A stretch of 18,503 bases of DNA. It comes from Betaproteobacteria bacterium. Its GTDB lineage: Bacteria; Pseudomonadota; Gammaproteobacteria; Burkholderiales; Usitatibacteraceae. The notes beneath the pieces were generated by a model. It did not search any database. It was not told the DNA's origin and saw only the letters and a list, made by a program, of their open reading frames with translations. This document shows positions 16,468 through 18,503 of this stretch, piece by piece (the first letter of the stretch is position 1; the number at the start of each line of letters is the position of its first letter). The position numbers were made by a program, and so were the translations under genes. The stretch covers positions 1 through 18,503 of the forward strand of contig JANYFH010000377.1 of the NCBI GenBank assembly GCA_025362705.1, in the 5' to 3' direction.

Positions 16468-16533
16468 TTTCTCACCCTCTCCGTTGGGACAAGGGAACAC
16501 TTGAAGCGAAGCAGAGGGCTGGGGTGAGGGGAA
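16468..16533. repeat. Diverged dispersed intergenic repeat (CTCACCC...GGGTGAG type)
   Basis: Left arm CTCACCCTCT (16471-16480) and right arm AGAGGGCTGGGGTGAG (16513-16528) form an imperfect inverted repeat. Read on the minus strand it has the CCCTCACCCCAGCCCTCT theme of an intergenic element found in many copies in beta- and gammaproteobacterial genomes, often mis-annotated as a PLTPAL-like peptide. Here the middle is diverged. It lies between the CoA-binding and nfeD genes. Copy number in this genome cannot be judged from one window. Confidence 0.5.
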
Positions 16534-16559
16534 ACTGACGTAGATGATGCCATTCGAAG

Positions 16560-16597
16560 CCCGGCTCGCCATTGGTCAGGCCCGGTCGCCATTCGTC
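16560..16597. repeat. Short imperfect tandem repeat
   Basis: CCCGGCTCGCCATTGGTC (16560-16577) is followed by CCCGGTCGCCATTCGTC (16581-16597), two copies about 21 bases apart with one deletion and one substitution. It adjoins the dispersed repeat element and sits in the leader before nfeD. No function is apparent; it may be decayed sequence. Confidence 0.4.
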
Positions 16598-16720
16598 GCA
16601 CAGCCCGGGGTAAACGCGACATCCGGCTTGACGTGTACGTTGGCGGCACCAATACTGGCTTCCAAGTAACGCCGCACGATTCCCGGATGAATCGTTCCGG
16701 ATAAACGTTTGGAGGAAATC

Positions 16721-17170
16721 ATGCAGGACTATCTCATCTGGACCGCAGTCGGCTTTTCACTCGTCATCATCGAATTGATGACGGGAACATTTTATCTACT
16801 CGTGATCGGCGTCGGTGCGCTGGCCGGTGCGCTCGCCGCATGGCTCGGGGCACCGTTCATTGTGCAAGTCGCGGCGGCCGGCATCGTTTCCGGCATCGGC
16901 ACGTGGTGGGTGCAACGCTGGCACGCAGCGCATCGCACCGACGGCGATCAGGCAAATGCGATCGATATCGGCCAGTCGGTGTTGGTGGCAAATTGGATCA
17001 ATCAGGCAGAAGGCACGTTGCGCATCAAATATCGCGGTGCCGAGTGGGATGCACGCGTGAAGCCCGGTGATGTCGCGGCCAACGCCGTTGGCGCGGGTGG
17101 CACACTGCATATTCTTGCGCAGGATGGTCAGTGCTGGGTGGTTGGTAGCAACCATCGTCCGAGTGCTTGA
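16721..17170 (+). CDS. NfeD-family membrane protein
   Basis: A 149-residue short NfeD protein. Three hydrophobic segments (about 5-22, 25-45, 48-66) are followed by a soluble C-terminal OB-fold (about 85-145, with GQSVLVANWINQAEGTLRI, YRGAEWDARV and a TLHILAQDG-like strand). Such proteins usually partner with an SPFH/stomatin protein in a membrane microdomain complex, and one is encoded just downstream. The ATG at 16721 is preceded by GGAGGAA (16711-16717), a strong ribosome site; a TTG at 16709 is disregarded. The stop overlaps the next ATG (TGATG). The membrane-quality-control role is from the family, not from anything specific here. Confidence 0.9.
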   Translation: MQDYLIWTAVGFSLVIIELMTGTFYLLVIGVGALAGALAAWLGAPFIVQVAAAGIVSGIGTWWVQRWHAAHRTDGDQANAIDIGQSVLVANWINQAEGTLRIKYRGAEWDARVKPGDVAANAVGAGGTLHILAQDGQCWVVGSNHRPSA

Positions 17171-17715
17171 TGCGATCCAGACTCATCGCCGGGGTGATTG
17201 CCGCGCTGATTGCGAAGGCGGTCACTCATTCGGATTGGATTGCGTTGTTGGTGTTCGGTGCGGTCGTGGGCTTGGGCAGCAATAAATTCAAATGGGCCGA
17301 AGAAATCGTGCAGACGATCAGGGACGAGGCCGCCAAAAGCAAAAATCCAGCGGCGAAAAAGTGGATCGAGTTGATTGAACTCAGTATTACCGGCGGAATG
17401 TTCCGCAAGAAATCCAAGTTGGCCGAGGAGAATTTGCATGCGATCAAGGACGAAGACGCCAGCACCAGGAATACCACCGCGACCACGATGGGCCAGCAGC
17501 CATGTGCCCGCGCTACAGCAGCAAAATTGGTATCGAATTTAGCCGAGAAGGTGACCGCGAATTTGAAGCCGCATCTGGCCTCAAAACACGCCGCGCCCGG
17601 CATGCTCAAGCAGAAGTCTGATTCGCCCTATGCTGTGGCCGACAAGACATCAATGAATTCAAGTGTTCCCCCTGTAATAGCAACTGTAGTTGAACAACCT
17701 CGTAAGGAGATTCCC
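17170..17715 (+). CDS. Unrecognised open frame between nfeD and the SPFH gene, continuous with the latter
   Basis: From the ATG at 17170, which overlaps the nfeD stop (TGATG), the frame is open for 182 codons and runs in phase, without a stop, into the SPFH start at 17716. It begins with a hydrophobic region (LIAGVIAALIAKAV and WIALLVFGAVVGLG, about residues 5-36). A charged helical part follows (about 38-97, KWAEEIVQTIRDEAAKSKN, KKWIELIEL), then a low-complexity Ala/Thr/Ser/Lys-rich linker. I recognise no domain. It is either an N-terminal extension making a fused SPFH protein, a separate gene whose stop was lost, or coincidence before a nested start. The first 100 codons look protein-like; the linker is less convincing. 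The opposite strand also has a 127-codon open frame here. Confidence 0.5.
17704..17709 (+). promoter_or_regulatory. Strong ribosome-binding site deciding the SPFH start
   Basis: AAGGAG lies six bases before ATG 17716, inside the open frame that continues from 17170. This near-consensus site argues that the SPFH protein is initiated at 17716 at least some of the time, even though a longer in-frame product is possible. Confidence 0.7.
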
Positions 17716-18503
17716 ATGTTTGTAAAATTCGTCATCGCAGTAATCATCGGTGCAGCAGCAGGATATATGACAGCGAATCCAGGCATCGCCATTGGCGTAT
17801 TCCTGGCTGCGTTTTTCCTGGCACTCATTATCGAAGGCATGAAAATCGTACCGCAGCAAAGTGCCTGGGTCGTGGAACGGCTCGGTAAATTTCATACGGT
17901 GCTGCAGCCGGGCTTTAACTGGATCACGCCCTTCATGGATCGTGTGGCTTACCGCCATTCGCTCAAAGAAGTGCCGCTCGATATCGCTGAGCAAGTCTGT
18001 ATCACCAAAGACAATACCCAGCTCGCAGTGGACGGCATCATTTATTTTCAGGTGATGGACGCGAAGCTGGCCAGCTACGGTTCTTCAAACTACGAGCTGG
18101 CCATTTCGCAACTCGCCCAGACAGCGCTGCGTTCCGAAATCGGCAAGATGGAATTGGACAAGACCTTCGAAAGCCGCGACGAGATTAATCGGCAGATCGT
18201 TGCCGTACTCGACGAGGCCGGCCGCACCTGGGGTATCAAGGTATTGCGCTACGAACTGAAGAGCCTCACGCCGCCCGAATCAATACTCCGTGCCATGCAA
18301 GCGCAGATTACCGCCGAGCGCGAAAAGCGTGCGGTTATCGCGAAGTCCGAGGGTCTGCGTCAGGAGCAAATCAATTTGTCCGACGGTAAACGTCAGGGTG
18401 CGATCCTTGCATCTGAAGGCGAAAAACAAGCCGCTATCAACAAAGCGCAGGGCGAGGCAGCGGCGTTGATCGCAGTAGCCGAGGCTACCGCCAGCGCGGT
18501 GCG
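17716..18503 (+). CDS. SPFH/band-7 (stomatin/QmcA-like) membrane protein, C-terminus cut by the window
   Basis: The first 262 residues of an SPFH-domain protein. An N-terminal hydrophobic region (about 3-41, FVKFVIAVIIGAAAGYM and IAIGVFLAAFFLALII) is followed by the band-7 domain. It shows IVPQQSAWVVERLGKF, LQPGFNWITPFMDRV, DNTQLAVDGIIYFQV, SYGSSNYELAISQLAQTALR and IKVLRYELKSLTPPE. Then comes the charged coiled-coil start (ITAEREKRAVIAKSEG, SEGEKQAAINKAQGEAAAL). QmcA-type proteins are about 305 residues, so roughly 40 or more are missing. It probably forms oligomeric rings with the NfeD protein encoded just upstream. The start at 17716 has an excellent ribosome site, but the frame is open upstream to 17170, so a form with a 182-residue extension is possible. 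Confidence 0.9.
   Translation, partial: MFVKFVIAVIIGAAAGYMTANPGIAIGVFLAAFFLALIIEGMKIVPQQSAWVVERLGKFHTVLQPGFNWITPFMDRVAYRHSLKEVPLDIAEQVCITKDNTQLAVDGIIYFQVMDAKLASYGSSNYELAISQLAQTALRSEIGKMELDKTFESRDEINRQIVAVLDEAGRTWGIKVLRYELKSLTPPESILRAMQAQITAEREKRAVIAKSEGLRQEQINLSDGKRQGAILASEGEKQAAINKAQGEAAALIAVAEATASAV

Noticed and set aside
1..18503. CRISPR arrays, tRNA/rRNA genes, insertion sequences, prophage or toxin-antitoxin genes
   Set aside because: I looked for regular spaced repeats, tRNA-like cloverleaf arms, transposase motifs and small paired ORFs and saw none.

Overview
The window is about 18.5 kb, roughly 55 % GC by eye, densely coding and typical of Proteobacteria. It is dominated by an N-acetylglucosamine (GlcNAc)/chitooligosaccharide utilisation locus. 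The gene set is a TonB-dependent receptor, a GH20 hexosaminidase, a cytosolic EIIA-HPr-EI fusion, EIICB, a SIS-type deaminase, NagA and a GntR regulator. This combination resembles loci of Burkholderiales (Oxalobacteraceae-like) and Xanthomonadales. That placement is inference from gene content; no rRNA or tRNA is present to confirm it.

Left arm (1-2142, minus strand): a regulator-first operon reads nagR (GntR/UTRA) > nagB-II (SIS-type glucosamine-6-phosphate deaminase) > nagA (deacetylase, running off the window edge). Each stop codon overlaps the next start by one base. A 350-bp divergent control region (2143-2492) separates it from the plus-strand genes. It holds three near-identical copies of TGGTA-NN-ATATTGG, which I take as candidate NagR operators, plus two short perfect inverted repeats.

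Centre (2493-12104, plus strand): the TonB-dependent outer-membrane receptor is followed by a strong intrinsic terminator. After it come an exported GH20 beta-N-acetylhexosaminidase, the multidomain PTS protein NagF (EIIA-HPr-EI) and the membrane permease NagE (EIIC-EIIB plus a second, cysteine-less EIIB-like domain). Together they form a complete route: outer-membrane uptake, trimming to GlcNAc, phosphorylating import as GlcNAc-6-P, deacetylation by NagA, then deamination/isomerisation to fructose-6-P by NagB-II.

Accessory module (12111-15698, plus strand): an exported TPR-like protein, a FIH/JmjC-like cupin (Fe(II)/2-oxoglutarate oxygenase family) and a flavin-dependent 'tryptophan halogenase' with its catalytic residues intact. 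They are co-oriented with the sugar genes. No peptide- or polyketide-synthase context is visible, so their substrate is unknown. This is the most interesting part of the window.

Right arm (15973-18503, plus strand): a CoA-binding Rossmann protein (YccU-like), a short intergenic repeat element, then an NfeD protein and an SPFH/band-7 protein (QmcA/stomatin-like, cut by the window end). The SPFH frame is open without a stop back to an ATG that overlaps the nfeD stop. The SPFH protein could therefore carry a 182-residue N-terminal extension, or a nested start may be used.
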